Translations under genes and position numbers: made by a program
Source of the DNA: JAGXIT01 sp049293335
GTDB lineage: Bacteria; Patescibacteriota; Saccharimonadia; Saccharimonadales; UBA4665
Assembly: GCA_049293335.1 (NCBI GenBank)
Contig: JBATSO010000032.1
Coordinates: 1 to 6,203 of the forward strand
Direction of reading: 5' to 3'
Length of the DNA: 6,203 bases
Shown: in pieces, positions 5,647-6,203 of the stretch
Position numbering within the stretch: position 1 is the stretch's first letter
Layout of the letters: each line of letters opens with the position of its first letter
The notes under the pieces: generated by a model
The model's input: only the letters and a program-made list of their open reading frames with translations
Told to the model about the DNA's origin: nothing
The model's database searches: none

Positions 5647-5664
5647 GGCCGATGAAGATCGGCC
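5647..5664. other. Perfect hairpin upstream of the phosphatase promoter
   Basis: A 7-bp perfect stem GGCCGAT / ATCGGCC around a GAAG tetraloop (plus strand). No T-run follows on either strand, so it is not a classical terminator. Lying just upstream of the minus-strand -35, it could be a protein-binding dyad or the end of a short transcript. Confidence 0.35.
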
Positions 5665-5889
5665 TATCCACTACATATTTCGTATGCGCTAGCAACGCGG
5701 TTCCGAAGCAGATTTTGAATACAGCAGTGATATAAGATTTGAAATGGATTCTAACATGCAGACTGCGTTGGCTAGTACCCTTTCTTTCAGTAGTTCATAT
5801 GGAACACGAATTTCATATCAGTCAAGCTGCCGTCTAGCCGAGTTTGCTGCACCGCTACTGGTGCGATACTTGTGCGAGCCAGAAGGTGT

Positions 5890-5917
5890 TTGTGTAATGC
5901 TCATGGTTTGATATAGT
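5890..5917 (+). promoter_or_regulatory. Extended -10 promoter for the membrane-protein gene
   Basis: TGA directly precedes TATAGT (5912-5917), giving a TGn extended -10 with five of six consensus bases. A weak -35, TTGTGT (5890-5895), is 16 bp upstream. Transcription would start near 5924, leaving a leader of about 20 nt. Confidence 0.5.
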
Positions 5918-5928
5918 GAGAGAGTAAT

Positions 5929-5935
5929 AGGGTGG
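5929..5935 (+). promoter_or_regulatory. Ribosome binding site of the membrane-protein gene
   Basis: AGGGTGG lies 10 nt before the ATG at 5946. It is the best Shine-Dalgarno candidate in the window and fixes the start of a gene too incomplete to judge otherwise. Confidence 0.55.
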
Positions 5936-5945
5936 TTGCAGTAAA

Positions 5946-6203
5946 ATGACAAAATCGCAAGAACAAGAACAAGATATTGTGACAAGCAACGGACCTCCTA
6001 GAAGATTTTTCGGGAGCGTAAAACACAGACTACTAATAGGAGTGTGTGGGCTGTGCGTACTTGGAGCGATAGGTTATATGGCGTGGCACGCTCGGACAAC
6101 CCAAGAGCCAACTCCCCCAACAAGTCAGCTCATTCAAACATACGAAAAGGGTAAAGCATCAAGAACTCCTGAAAAGGCCATAAATGACCTCTCGAACGTA
6201 GAC
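5946..6203 (+). CDS. Single-pass membrane protein, 3' end missing
   Basis: The first 86 codons of a gene that runs off the window without a stop. Seen: a hydrophilic, Gln/Glu-rich N-terminus (residues 4-10), a basic stretch with P17-P-R-R20 and K26-H-R, one hydrophobic transmembrane segment at about 29-47 containing two cysteines (C34, C37), then a Pro/Thr-rich linker (54-60) and a charged, probably helical extracytoplasmic part. The basic flank before the segment predicts N-in/C-out topology, so the missing C-terminal part would face outside. A signal-anchored surface or envelope protein is likely; no family is recognised. The ATG follows a good ribosome site and an extended -10 promoter, so it begins its own transcription unit, divergent from the phosphatase. 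Confidence 0.75.
   Translation, partial: MTKSQEQEQDIVTSNGPPRRFFGSVKHRLLIGVCGLCVLGAIGYMAWHARTTQEPTPPTSQLIQTYEKGKASRTPEKAINDLSNVD

Larger units (their letters stand above)
5544..5945. other. Divergent intergenic region
   Basis: These 402 bases lie between the divergent phosphatase and membrane-protein genes. The left part holds the A/T-rich leader and candidate promoter of the phosphatase, and a perfect hairpin lies at 5647-5664. A small hairpin GCACC/GGTGC is at 5849-5864, and the right end holds an extended -10 promoter and ribosome site for the gene at 5946. A 55-codon plus-strand frame (5744-5911) exists but lacks a ribosome site. I saw no RNA gene or mobile element. Confidence 0.6.

Noticed and set aside
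5550..5735. A 61-codon plus-strand ORF in the divergent intergenic region
   Set aside because: It runs antisense across the phosphatase leader and promoter, has no ribosome site, and has an irregular composition.
5744..5911. A 55-codon plus-strand ORF, Ser-rich with two cysteines plus a late one, considered as a small secreted or modified peptide
   Set aside because: No Shine-Dalgarno or promoter at suitable spacing, and its stop lies inside the extended -10 of the next gene. Its distance from the HopA1-like operon makes a precursor role unlikely.
1..6203. CRISPR array, insertion sequence or attachment site
   Set aside because: No regularly spaced repeats, transposase-like frame, terminal inverted repeats or target duplications were seen.

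Overview
The window suggests a member of the Patescibacteria (CPR), most likely Candidatus Saccharibacteria (TM7). This is an inference with no marker gene behind it. It rests on a long surface protein that joins a secretion signal, bacterial Ig domains, a module resembling the 'choice-of-anchor U' domain and a LAxTG sortase-type tail. It also rests on base composition that is neither AT- nor GC-extreme, and on TAA, TAG and TGA all serving as plausible stops. A TGA stop at the natural end of the sortase tail argues against the UGA=Gly lineages (Gracilibacteria, Absconditabacteria).

Layout. Bases 1-236 are a regulatory region: a near-consensus sigma70-type promoter (TTGACA, 17 bp, TATTAT) threaded by three dyad symmetries, one of which fills the spacer and the -10. 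It drives a two-gene plus-strand operon. The first gene (237-1358) encodes a cytoplasmic-looking protein whose C-terminal half resembles the HopA1 family, known from a Pseudomonas type III effector and from the lyases of class V lanthipeptide pathways. The second (1351-2730) overlaps it by 8 bp and encodes a 459-residue protein I do not recognise, carrying an HEIVH (HExxH) motif. Both genes have a doubtful 5' end: an ATGTCAGA start-like site lies near each start but in a different frame. Bases 2731-3146 hold no convincing gene but several hairpins, including a strong one at 3072-3115 that probably ends transcription of the convergent gene.

The minus-strand gene at 3147-5543 is the best-supported feature. 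It encodes an exported purple-acid-phosphatase-like metallophosphoesterase with all seven expected metal ligands, two Ig-like repeats, an anchor-U-like module, and a C-terminal LADTG-hydrophobic-basic wall-sorting signal. Bases 5544-5945 are a divergent intergenic region with a promoter candidate on each side. From 5946 a second plus-strand gene begins, encoding a single-pass membrane protein cut off by the window end.

The operon and the phosphatase are separate transcription units converging on 2731-3146, and nothing in the sequence ties their functions directly. A reasonable reading for an epibiont lifestyle is a surface-displayed phosphatase that scavenges phosphate from host-derived organophosphates, beside a tightly regulated pair that is either an effector/toxin module or a peptide-modifying module. 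The pair is the part most likely to be undescribed.
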